Translations under genes and position numbers: made by a program | NCBI RefSeq assembly: GCF_029867415.1 | Contig: NW_026705578.1 | Coordinates: 434,001-498,000, forward strand | DNA: 64,000 nucleotides | Origin: Vicia villosa | Lineage: Eukaryota > Streptophyta > Magnoliopsida > Fabales > Fabaceae | Direction of reading: 5' to 3' | Shown: in pieces, positions 1 through 10,658 of the stretch | How the letters are laid out: each line of letters starts with the position of its first letter | Position numbering within the stretch: the stretch's first letter is position 1 | The notes under the pieces: generated by a model | The model's database searches: none | The model's input: only the letters and a program-made list of their open reading frames with translations | What the model was told of the DNA's origin: nothing

Positions 1-2
1 TT

Positions 3-1422
3 TCTTCAGATCTTTCAGCCAATGATCCTGTTAATCAAGTCGAAGAACCTGTTGCCAAACAAGATCGAAAACGTCCCAGCACATCGAACACCACCACCAC
101 TAAAAGAAACAAAACTATAAGAAAGGTATTACTCGACCTTTATTTTTTTTTATCAATTATGAAATATCTATTAATTGTTTATTTTTCCTTTTAGTTGGTG
201 GTTAACGATGGTTCAGAAGAAACTAACTCTCCTCCAGATCAAGGAGGTGAAATCTTCTCACGACCTCCCCTTCCGACTCCAGTCAAAAAATGAAAAATCA
301 CTAAAAAGATCCCCAAGGTTGCTATTAAGACGCAAGCAAACCCAACCTCGCCTCAAGTTCCTCCTGAGGTAACTTTCAGTATCAATTCTTGGTATATCTC
401 ATCTAATGCTATTCTCTAACATATCTCTTTTTCAGCAGTCTGCACCAGCCATCAATCTTACTCAAGAATCCCCTAAAAAGGGTGAAAAAGTTGTCGACAC
501 AGTTCCTGAATCCTCTAGTCTTCCTAGACCTCAAAAGACTGATGCTTTTGGAAGTACTACAGATTCGACCAATACTCCTGGTCAAACTGAGAAAAATGCA
601 ATAGTGACTCCTCCTCCAAATCCCAACAAAGACAAAGATCACCCAATAGCTGAGACTACTGATCTCCCACTTCACACAGAAACCAACATCTTGACTTCTC
701 AATCAAATATGCAACAACATATCATTGAAGATAACAATTCCAACAGTTCTCTCAGCCAAGAGGAAATTTTGAATTTGAAGAAAAAAAATCCTGCAGAAGC
801 TCTGATTCGACTTCAAAAACTTAGGGCAAGTTCTCCTGACAACACCGCTCAATCAGCTGATCCCAACAATGAGATCGATGCCTCTATTGTCAGTGCAATT
901 TGTTAGCTTCGAGATAACCTGCACGAACCTGAATTCCTCACTGTCCTTGAAGGATCCGATCATCTTGGTGGGGAAAATAGAAAAATACTGGATCTACTTG
1001 TTAAGGCTTCCCTCCCAGCTGCTATTGCTCAATTTCTCTTTGACTTTGAAGCTTACTTCGACCAGATCTAGAGGGACCTTTTTACCAAGAAGAACATTGA
1101 TTATCAGATGAAGAATAAAGAACATGAGATGAATAGGGAATGGGATTTCAATGTAGCTTCAACTAAGAAAGTCGAAGAGCTTCAGGAAAAAGCTCAAAAT
1201 TTATCTGAAAATGAGAAAAAGATTGACAACAAAATTGCTGATTACAAAGCCCAGATTGATGAGCTTAACATGAAGATCCAAGCTCTTGAACAAGAAAAAA
1301 TTGATTTGGCTCAGACTGAAGAGATTACTTCTCCTGAGGTCATTAACCAAGAAATTCTGAAAGGCCTTAGCCATGGTGAGAGAGCTCTTAAGCTGAAAGG
1401 CAACATTCGACTACTCAAGTAA
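3..1422 (+). pseudogene. Spliced antisense extra ORF (aORF) of the Tat element, degenerate
   Basis: An open frame runs from base 3 to 125, then 195-368, then 436-1422, all in phase 0. It is interrupted by two short A/T-rich segments with intron borders: GT at 126 to AG at 194, and GT at 369 to AG at 435. Three in-frame stops (TGA 291-293, TAG 904-906, TAG near 1069) break an otherwise continuous frame. The protein is rich in Pro, Ser and Thr in its first half (residues like SSLPRPQKTDAFGS) and ends in a strongly charged coiled coil (about 1108-1380, e.g. KKVEELQEKAQNLSENEKK). It lies antisense downstream of integrase, where some Tat elements carry extra antisense ORFs, often with a plant-mobile-domain-like N-terminus; that N-terminus would be left of the window. 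The function of such ORFs is unknown. The stop at 1420-1422 looks like the natural end. Confidence 0.6.
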
Positions 1423-1586
1423 GGGTTGGCTCGACTTGATTTTAAAGTTGACTTTGAGTCAGACAAACTGGCTTATTTTAAGAACAACTTTCCTTCTTTG
1501 TGAATTTATGTTCTTATCCCAAAATAATATTTAACTATTTTGTAATGATTGGCCATGTCGTTGGCCATTTTAATCTAGTATTTTGG

Positions 1587-2894
1587 TTATTTTTCTATTA
1601 TGCGAATTTCTTGAAGTGTAGAATTATATTTTTTCAAATATTTACTATTTATCTTCAAGATTCGACCATCTAGATTCAACTCTTCAATCTCATGTGCGTT
1701 ATTTGAAAAAAATTGCAAAATTTTAAATGTCCTTCCCAACTTGGAGACCAATGATTTATCTTTTTGATCCATGGGTAAAATAACCTTCCATACATAGTCA
1801 TTTACCATGAAGGTTTTCACTTTTACTTTTTTATTATAGGCCTTCGCCACCTTTTGCTTTTGTTTAATCAATCTACCTAACGCTATTAGTCGTTCTTCAT
1901 CTAACTCCACTAATTCGTCCAACATCATACTCCAATATTCATCCGTCGAAAGATCGTTTTGTCTTTGAATTTTGGCCGACTGTAGATGAATTTCTGCAGG
2001 TAACACAGCATCATGCCCAAAAGTTAAACGAAATGGAGTAGTATTTATTGCTTCCTTTGGTGACGTTCGACAAGCCCAAAGGATTTGGTCGAGTGTCTGA
2101 TGCCAATTCTTTGGCTTCTTCCCCACATGCTTTTTTATCAAGTTTATAATAACCTTGTTAGCTGTCTCAACTTGACCGTTAGCTTGAGCATAATAAGGGG
2201 TTGATGTTAGCAACTTGAATCCTGTCTCAGCTGCAAAACTTTGCATTTTTCTACCAATAAATACTAACCCTTGATCAGTAGTAATAGTTTCTGGAATCCC
2301 ATATCTATAAATAATATGTTTTTGTATAAAACTAATCACTGCTTCCCGATCAACATTAACCAATGGGATTGCCTCTATCCACTTTGTAAAATAATTTATT
2401 CCCACTAAAATGAACTTCTGTTGTTTAGACGAAGCAGGTCTAATTTCTCCTATTAAATCCAAAGCCCATCCTCGAAAAGGCCAGGGTTTAATCATAGTAT
2501 GCAACTCACTAGTTGGTACATGCCGAATACCTGAAAATTTCTGGCACTCTTGACACCCTTTTGCATATTCAATACAATCCTTCAGCATTGTTGGCCAATA
2601 CAAACCTTGTCTAAACAATAACCATTTCATTTTATAACTTGACTGATGGGCTCCACAAGCACCACTATGAACCTCTGATACTGTCAGTTATGCTTCGGCT
2701 TCACTTAAACATTTTAACAATACACCTTCAGTCGTTTTCTTGTATAACTCATTTCCCAATATTACATAATTCAAAGCTCTATATTTGATCTTTCGATCAG
2801 TTCCCCCGACTGGATTATTCAAATATTGTACTAATGACCTTCGGCAATCAGAATCTGCCATATTGTCGATGGCAAAAATTTCAGCAATATTCAA
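1587..2894 (-). pseudogene. Integrase with connection region (Tat element)
   Basis: The 2688-2894 part carries the linker that precedes integrase in this group (DRKIKYRALNYVILGNELY). The 1587-2630 part has the end of the zinc-binding module (CIEYAKGCQECQKFSG) and the DDE core: D in WALDLIGEIRP, D in TTDQG, and E in ANGQVETANK, with a spacing typical of retroviral-type integrases. The enzyme would insert the cDNA copy into the nuclear genome. The two pieces are split by a stop and frame break around 2631-2690. The C-terminal half (VNDYVWKVILPM) matches the SH3-like tail. The reading ends at 1587 close to the antisense ORF, leaving about 160 bases without coding. The catalytic triad is visible, but the polyprotein upstream is broken. 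Confidence 0.85.
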
Positions 2895-2923
2895 ATTCGT
2901 ACCATTTTCATCAATGCTGTCTT

Positions 2924-3667
2924 CTACCCCCCAAGTTTTGATATCGTTAATTGGCCTGTATCACCTAACACTTCGTGAGTTTCTTTCTTTTTAACTTCGA
3001 CCAACTCCTCTAATCTATCTTTGGAGACTTTATATCCTAAAGCAATTTGTGCTAATTCATTTGCTACAGAATTTTCAGCTCTTGGCACATGCATGATCTC
3101 GACATGTTCAAATTTCTCCAACATGCGTACAACCATAGCATAGTAAACTATTAAATTTTCTTTAATACATTTATACTCTTTTTTAATTTGTCGAATGACA
3201 AGCTCAGAGTCACCTTTTATTTCACCTCGCATTGCCCCCAAGTCTACTAGAGCTTTTAATCCAGTTATCAAAGCTTCGTATTCAACTTCATTATTAGAAC
3301 ACGCGCCATTTATTCTATATTTGAATTTAGTCGGAAGTCCCTGAGGAGAAATAATTAAGACTTCTATTCCTGAGCTGTTTTTATGGCTGGAACCATCAAA
3401 ATATAATTTCCAATTTATTTGATCAACCATATTTTCTGATAACTCGACTAAGCCATGATCGACTATAAAGTCGGCCACGATTTGTCCTTTCATAGCTTTT
3501 AAAGGAACATATGTTAAAGGAAATTCAGTTAATGCCAAGGCCCATTTACCAATTCGACTATGCAACATTGGTTTAGACAACATATGCTTGATAACATCAT
3601 AATGAGATGACACATACACATCAATAGGCTTTATATATTGCTTATGTTTATTACATGAAAAGTACAA
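2924..3667 (-). pseudogene. Second, archaeal-type RNase H (aRNH) of the Tat element
   Basis: The frame carries an RNase H fold with WKLYFDGSSHKNSSG at its start (first catalytic D), then NEVEYEALITGLKAL (catalytic E), GDSELVIRQIKKEYK (catalytic D) and HVPRAENSVANELA (late acidic/His-region motif). This version, placed between the ordinary RNase H and integrase, is the archaeal-type domain acquired by the Tat lineage. It is thought to help remove RNA from the RNA:DNA hybrid during reverse transcription. The four key positions look intact. The N-terminal about 70 residues are the tail of the preceding RNase H/tether region (KWALALTEFPLTY). It lies between the truncated RT-RNase H part and the integrase part. 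Confidence 0.85.
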
Positions 3668-3670
3668 ACA

Positions 3671-4932
3671 TTAACATAATTTTTCAATATTAGTGTACCT
3701 AGTCTCTGCATCGACTAAGGTTCGACTTAGATAATATATGGCTCTCTCAACGCCATTATCATCTTCTTGGGCTAACATACTCCCAATTGTCGAAACAGAT
3801 GCAGCTATATACAACTGCATACTCTTAGCCCTATTTGGGGGTAACAAAATAGGAGGCTTAGTCAAATATGCCTTTATTTGGTCGAATGCCTGTTAATGTT
3901 CTTGATCCCATTTGAATTGATCTTGATTCTTGAGCTTCACTAGTGGTGAAAATAACTTTCTCTTGCCACTTAGATTTGAAATAAATCTTCTCAAGAAATT
4001 AATCTTCCCCAACAGCGACTGGAGTTGTTTCTTTGTCTCTGGTACTTTTAACTCCAAGATCGTTTTCGTCTTGTTCTGGTTTATCTCAATACCTTTCTTG
4101 TGAACCACAAAACCTAAGAAATCCCCTGCATGTACACCAAAAGCACACTTTAAAGGATTCATTTTTAAACCATATTTCCTCATTCTTTTAAAAGACTGTC
4201 GAAGATGGTCAAAATGACCATTCTCGGAGTCAGATTTTACCACAATATCATCAATATAAACCTACATAAATTGATCAATAAAATCATGGAAAATAGAATT
4301 CATAGCCCTTTGATAGGTGGCTCCAGCATTTTTTAAGCCAAAAGGTATTACAACCCATTCATAGGTACCTAAAGCACCTGGGCATCTAAACGCCGTCTTG
4401 GGCACATCTTCTTCAGCTATAAAAATTTGATTATAGCCTGAATAGCCATCTAACAAACTAAGATATTCAAATCCTGCTGCAGAATCGACTAACATTTCAG
4501 TTACATGCATAAAATACTCGTCCTTAGGAGTAGCACTATATAAATCTCTGAAATCTATGCATACACGAAGGGTACCATTTTTCTTTATTTACAGGCACTA
4601 TTTAGCTAACCATTCGACATACCTTGCAGTTCGAATGAACTTGCTTTTCAGCAACCTTTTAATTTCCACTTTAATCTTCGCCATAATCTCTGGCGCAAAC
4701 CTTCTAGGAAGATGCTTGATGGGTTTCTTTCCATTTCAAAACCCAAGGGTTCATCATCATATATCCCATCAAATCTTTTGACCTTGTGATCGACTACTTG
4801 GTCATTTTCACTTTTCACAATCATGGCTTCAAAAGCCATATTTTCCTCCGATTCGGCTTCCAAAGCCGTTTTTATTTTGTTTTCGGCTAAATAAGTCGTT
4901 ATTCGAGCCAGGTATTCTGACTCAGTAGTCAT
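3671..4932 (-). pseudogene. Reverse transcriptase and first RNase H (Tat element), multiply broken
   Basis: Three broken stretches together form an RT. The 4648-4932 part is the N-terminal approach, 4262-4510 holds the palm (SLLDGYSGYNQIFIAEEDV and PFGLKNAGATYQRAMN), and 3893-4243 continues after a stop at the border. The YIDD active-site motif is encoded across 4243-4262, just downstream of an in-frame stop. RNase H begins at 3671-3865 (RAIYYLSRTLVDAETRY). There are at least two frame changes and two stops, so no polymerase can be made. The sequence is the plant Ty3/gypsy type and matches in order the RT of the Ogre at the right end of the window, but it is clearly a different, older lineage member. 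Confidence 0.85.
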
Positions 4933-5226
4933 TATTCTCGACTACGGTCCCCTCCTGAGGTGGACCTTCTTTATTCAATGGTTCATTAGGATCTTCTTTA
5001 TTCCAAATAAAACCATAATTTGGGTCTAAGTTCAGATACTTAGACACACTTTCGTCAGAAGAATACACTTCTTCTGCTTTGTAACATGGAGCTACATTTG
5101 CTAGATGCTGGTCAAAATGCTTCGACCATTATCAATTTTATAATTACTCTGATTTCCTTCAACATTTTCAACTATACCATCTGGCCTCCAAATAGCCACA
5201 CGCTGATGCAAAGTAGAAGGAACTGC

Positions 5227-8200
5227 TCATATGCCATGTATCCATTCTCGACCCAATAATAACTTAAAATTGGCTTGAGATGCAATTACCATAAAAATAG
5301 TTGTCCTAGTAGTAGAACCTACAGCCAAATTCACTTGAACTACTCCAAGTATTCCACTAGTTTTTCCCTCATAATTAGACATCACCATATTATGAGGCCT
5401 TAAATCTTTGTTAGATTTTCCTACTTTCTGAAGTGAAGAATGAGGCATTAAATTTACAGCAGCTCCACCATCAACAAACACTTTATCTATTGGAACACCA
5501 TCTACCTTCGCCATTATGAATAAAGGTTTCAGATGATACATCATTCCTCGACCTGGCCTCTGAAACACAACCCTTTGATCTTCGACTACTCCTTTTCCCA
5601 TTACATAATAGCACACATGTGTTTCTTCAACATTTTCTTCTGGGAAAAAGTCATCTTCATTCTCTGACACTTCAGATATTCTGTCGAACTCTACTGGGAG
5701 TATTGATACAATTCCACAATCAATCAATAACTCATCTGACTCCACATCAAAGTTGTCATCGTCCTCTTCATCCGACAATGGAGAATATTCAGCTTCCTTC
5801 CCGGTACTGGGAATTGGAATATGGTCATCGACCAATTCTTTGATGATTTTCTTTCCCAGAATCATTCCTGCAGCAAGTCGTTCATTTGCTACCTTGGCTT
5901 GTTCCTCAGTCAATTTCCTATGAAAAGGTTTCGGCTGGTAAGGGGAAAATCCTGCCTGCACCATCTTTGAACCCTTCTGCACATTCTTATGGCTTCTTTG
6001 ATAACGGCTCCATTGAGTTCTAGTCATGGGGTTTTTTCCCTTATAATTTGGGGATATGTAATCTTTTCTTTTCGACCCACTGTCAGTTCTGGAGCCTTCA
6101 GCATTTGCTCCAACACCTTGAATCTGCCATTTTGGCCGTTTACCCCCTCGGAAATTAACAACTTTCACCACCCACCTCTCTTAGGGTACATCTGTCTTAG
6201 GTCGAAAAGTCTTTGGCTTCTCGAACTTCTTCCTTTAGTTCTCATTCCTTCGACCACTGCCTTCCCCTGCACACACAAACTGACGAGTCTTTCCTCGACG
6301 AGGATCGAATCTCACCTTTTTTGCAGCATCAACATCAAAGACAGCATCACACCTTGGACACAATCCAACCTGAGAATTATTATTGTGACACCTCTCAAGG
6401 AACTTCAAAAGGCTTTCCTTTGGTTGAGGGTAAACCATTTTTCAAGACTTTGCCATCACTAGCAACATCTTTCTTCTCGTCGAAACCATCAGCAGTATCG
6501 ACCATCATTACATCAAAAACCTCAGTATAGTTGGTCTCTCCGACCAACAAAGGATCAGCATCAACTTGCATTGATGACTTTGGTTTCTCACCAAACTGCA
6601 GTCTTCCTTCTTTCAAAGCTTTTTGCACCAAATCCCTGAAAAGAACACATTGAGATGTTTTATGACCCAAGAAATTATGAAATTTACATAATCCTCTCTT
6701 TTTCTTTTGTTCAAGAGGAGGATGTTTAAGTCCTGGGGGTACTATAATTTGCCCATCAGTTACTAATAAATCAAATATTTCATCACATTTCGTTATATCA
6801 AATGTATATGTTTTATTAGCAAACTTTTCATTCTTGCTTTCGACAAGATTTTTACCATTTGAGGGCTTAAGTAAATTACAAACATATGGGGGTCCTGGCT
6901 TTAATTCAGCCACATTGACCTCACTCTCCTCATAATCACTATCACTATCAGAGTCAAACTCATTGATAGTAACATCAACTACTTTTTCTTTCTTATGATA
7001 CATACTAACCCTAGCTTTTTCAGCCTTTAACCTTTCGACTTGATGCACTCTGTCTGCCAATTGTGCCATGTCCCTGAAATGTTGAGTATCTAATTTTTTC
7101 CTTGTGGAATAATCTAATCCACCTGCGGCCATTTCGACCAACTCATGTTCAGGGACTTGTGTGAAACATCTAGCTTTCAATAACCTAAAACGATTCAAAT
7201 AATCATCGATCGACTCTGTACCCTTACGCCTCACTCCAGCTAATTCTTTCAAGCTAATCTTCGACTGCCCCATATAAAACTGTTCATGAAACAATCGTTC
7301 TAATTGGTTCCACGAAAATAGAGATTGTGGAGGCAAGGTTGTAAACCAAGTGAAAGCATTTTTTGTTAAGGAACTTGGGAAATATTTCATTTTTAAATTT
7401 TCATTATTTGCTAATTCGTTGTCCTCTGTTTGAAACCTAGCAACGTGTTCGACTGTTGATTCACCAGACTCACCAGCAAACTTAGTAAATTTTGGAATTT
7501 TCCACCCCTAGGTAATTCTGTTTGCCTCACATATTCTGATAATGGGGAAACAAAATTAGGCCTATGTAATCCTACGTTTGAAATATTATCATGTCCAATA
7601 TGGACATCCTGTTGGACATTTCTAAGAACTTGATCAGCATCTTGATGCCTTTGTACTACCCTAGGGATATTTTGTTCAATCTGTTCCCCTTCATCCCTTT
7701 CTATGGTTCATCTTTGAGCCTCACTTCTAAACCCATTTCCTGGTGTTTCGGCTGCTCTTGCATTCGACACTTGGGGAGTAGGTCGATTTGGATGTGGGGG
7801 TGCCCCAAAAAAATCTGATATCCTAGCCATTTGTCCAGTCAATATTTCATAACTATGGTTTGTATTAGTTATCATGGTAGTGAATATAGTACCCATTTGT
7901 TGTGTAAGGGCATTCACCATTTTGTGGTTACTTTCGTCCATTTATTGTCTGATTAACAACATCGACGTAGTATTTAGGGATGGCGAAGTTTTGGGTATAT
8001 AGCCCATTCCTATGGGTCGACCTCCTGGATTCAATGATGTGCCTATCGCCATCATACTATCAGAATACGATGAAGGGCTAGTTTGTAAACCATGCATCAT
8101 CGACGTATGCATTCCATATTGAGGATTAAAACCTGGTGGAGGTATTACCCCTTGAAACAACGGTCTTGCCGGATTAAACGGCGAACGTACATTTGCTGGC

Positions 8201-8418
8201 GATGACACCATGGCTGCTACCGTCGATCCACCGACATTCGCTGTCCTATTTGGGGACAAAATTGCAGCATTTTGTGATGTTGTTATGGGCGGAACAACTT
8301 CTCGATTTCTAGAAGGATCAGAATTATTGATACTACCATCAAAAGTTCTAGATGGATCATAATTATTTACATTACCATTAGATATATTGGTTAATTGTCT
8401 ACCACTTCTTAATATCAT
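5227..8418 (-). pseudogene. gag-protease polyprotein (Tat element), broken
   Basis: The frame starts at the ATG at 8418, shortly after the primer site (MILRSGRQLTN). It meets a stop at 7942-7944, then continues in the same frame to 7708. After a frameshift near 7500 the gag core follows at 6395-7390 (FPSSLTKNAFTWFTTLPPQS, with FHEQFYMGQSKISLKELAGV). Another frameshift near 6400 leads through a Cys-containing stretch (GLCPRCDAVFD) and a basic linker to the aspartic protease at about 5227-5520. The protease motif reads VDGGAAVNLMP, with DGG where most families show DTG or DSG, and ends with KLLLGREWIHGI. Gag would form the particle and the protease would mature it. The DGG variant seems usual in this lineage rather than a decay event; that is inference from memory of related elements. 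Confidence 0.8.
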
Positions 8419-8463
8419 ACATAGTTTTCAACAACAAAAATATAAAACAAATAGCAATTGACG

Positions 8464-8483
8464 AGTCTCACCGGGTGTGCCAA
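8464..8483 (-). other. Primer-binding site of the Tat element
   Basis: Immediately inside the 5' LTR, on the minus strand, the sequence reads TTGGCACACCCGGTGAGACT. The TGG start (complement of the tRNA CCA end) and the position 2-3 bases inside the LTR boundary fit a tRNA primer site. The tRNA was not identified. Confidence 0.6.
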
Positions 8484-8485
8484 TT

Positions 8486-9411
8486 TGTTTACCCAGAAAA
8501 ATGGTAAACAATCGCTAGTTTCCTTTTTAAAGGTTACTTCTGCGGAATCAACTAGAATATTCCAGGACTAATTGCTTTTCTTTGTTGTTTATGTAAATTT
8601 AACTTGCATTAAATGATGTAATAAATATAAAGCAAAAGAACACACTGAAATTAAAGCTTCAAAAGTAAATAAAGGCTATAAAATGCAGTAAATGTGCACT
8701 AAAAGTAAAGCATAAAAGAAATGATTGCATAAACTTAAATTGGTACGCATGCATACATTCCAAAGTTTCACTTGTTACTCATTTTGCACAGAGATTGAGT
8801 TTGCTTGTGTTATGTAAAAATGCGGACCCTAAACTTTTTATCTGAACTTGCTTAAATAGTAAAATAAAATAACTACTACTAACGGTCGACTAATTACTAG
8901 CCAACACGGGTCCACTATTTGCAACATCTTCGTCTGTGAACGCTCCATGTGTCCTTAAGGAACTGCTGAAAACCGTCATCTTCAACTTCTGATATCCTCC
9001 AACCTTGACTCAAAACTTGGCAAAAAACGCATGTTATTGCATACTTTAGTCAAACGACCATGGCAACTACAAACTTTTAGTCAAACAGTATCGACTGAAA
9101 ACATTTCTTAGTCGAACTGTCTCGACTGAGAAAATGTTTGGTACTTCTTCCCCTTTTTAAAGACCAATTGCCATTATTAGTAAGACGAAAATCTTAGGGT
9201 AACAAGACCACATGGTTTTGATTTGATGAAATGTGTGTTTGATATTATTAACAAAACAACTATAGGGTATTTATAGATGAAAGAGTGGGAACTGAGTCTC
9301 ATATATGGTAACTAAGAGAGTGATCATTTTTATTTTATTTTAGTTAGTTAATTGTATACAAGATTACAAGAGTAGTATACAATAATCACTATTATCTTGA
9401 ATAATTTAACA
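8486..9411 (-). repeat. 5' LTR of the Tat element
   Basis: On the plus strand the LTR begins TGTTTACC at 8486, directly beside the primer site. Outer ends of AACA (9411) or TCACA (9472) are possible; 9411 gives better mirrored termini (TGTT/AACA). The region holds no coding sequence and contains a TATA box near its outer part. The second LTR is outside the window, so the length (about 0.93-0.99 kb) cannot be confirmed. Confidence 0.6.
9268..9275 (-). promoter_or_regulatory. TATA box in the Tat LTR
   Basis: The minus strand reads CTATAAATACCC, a strong plant TATA box. It is about 140 bases inside the proposed outer LTR end, which would place transcription start near 9240. Confidence 0.6.
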
Positions 9412-10658
9412 TAGAGAATTAATTTTAATATACAACCACGAGGATAACCATGATAAATTTTTTAATGTCACATAGTGCATAATTTCTAGAATCATTCATG
9501 CTAGGTGTTGACAGGGTGTGTCGTTTCAAGGATGCATAGTGCATAATTTTTTTGGCTTAAATTGGTGTTGATTAGTGATGATGCTTTCTATTTACTCATG
9601 AATCAAATTGTTAGGATGTTATCTATAACATGGCTAGAATTCTTAAGAGTGATAGCAAACATTTTTTTTGTGTTGTTGTGAAGTGTTGAGAATTTTTATT
9701 GTTTGGTTCATGAATATTGATGCTAGTTTTGTCGAGAGTAATTCACTTGTCAAACATGTGTTTTGATGTTTAAATGTGCGAATGATGACGATATCTTGTT
9801 GTTGCTAATTTAGTAAGTGATATTAGAAAATCCTTTTATAAAAAGTGAGTTGATGTTGATTATACTTGGTAAGAGATTTTGGCCTAAACTTAGTTGAATT
9901 GAGTTGTTGTTGTTTCTAGTTGATAATATGACTTTCTTGTGTGCTAATGAATGCTTATGAGTATTGTAACTTTCTGCCATGCCTTATTTTCTTGCATTGA
10001 GTTCCATTCGCATTTGTGAGTTGATGACCATATTTATCGTTGTGTTTACTTGATTTTAAATATGTTTAACACCATGTACATAATGCTGATTTTTTACAAT
10101 GTTGTTATGATTCTTGATGTCAATTTTGTTAATCTTTTAGTGACGAACTTACTAACTTTGTGAATTTGCTATAGGGGTTACTTGTGAAGAGTGCAAGTTT
10201 GATCGTTTTCAAGAATCTTACATTGTGTGGGTCTAGAAGTTGCTTACTTCTATACAGGTAATCAATTGTTCTCTCTCGCCAAAGTAATTAGTTGTGCTTT
10301 GAATGAACTGCTATGATGGATCGTTTCCACTTTAATTAGCTGCTTACTTCTCTACTTATGAATGATCTGTAATCAGTGGTTGAGTCGTTTTTTATTGTAT
10401 GAAATTTTTTATAATAGAAGTTTTCTTTCCTTTGAATTAGCAGCGTTTTTCGGCCTAGTTCGACGTACATCGCTCATTCTTTGCGTTTTCTTGAGTTCGG
10501 TAAAATCTGAGGTAATTTCTTTCTCAAAACACGGGTATTATGATGAATTTGTTTGAAATTGTATGAATATGCTGCGTTTTATTACTAGTTTTGACAGAAA
10601 CGCATTATACTGTTTTGTGCCTTAATAATTAGTGGTTTTTGTTTAACTAAATTTAGAG
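9412..10658 (+). other. Non-coding 5' part of the CACTA element
   Basis: About 1.2 kb of A/T-rich sequence lies upstream of the tnp2 pseudogene without a credible ORF. The phrase CATAGTGCATAATTT occurs twice (around 9471 and 9531). There are no GCGCTTT-type subterminal repeats and no CACTA terminus, so the true left end is probably beyond the Tat insertion. It may contain tnp2 5' leader exons, but none can be assigned. Confidence 0.4.

Larger units (their letters stand above)
1..9411 (-). mobile_element. Tat-lineage Ty3/gypsy LTR retrotransposon, cut by the window's left edge
   Basis: Read on the minus strand the order is 5' LTR, primer site, gag, protease, RT, RNase H, a second archaeal-type RNase H, integrase, and then an ORF on the opposite strand. 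The integrase-last order marks Ty3/gypsy. The extra RNase H between RNase H and integrase, together with an antisense extra ORF, is known for the Tat group (Retand/Ogre relatives). Every coding part carries stops or frameshifts, so the copy is dead. The 3' LTR lies to the left of base 1. The outer end of the 5' LTR is uncertain (9411 or 9472). It appears to sit in the 5' non-coding part of the CACTA element that follows; this is inference, since neither target duplication can be checked here. Confidence 0.85.

Noticed and set aside
8928..8940. CACTATTTGCAA as the left CACTA terminus
   Set aside because: It lies inside the Tat LTR and lacks the ACAA continuation and subterminal repeats; 9387 (CACTATTATC) was rejected for the same reasons.
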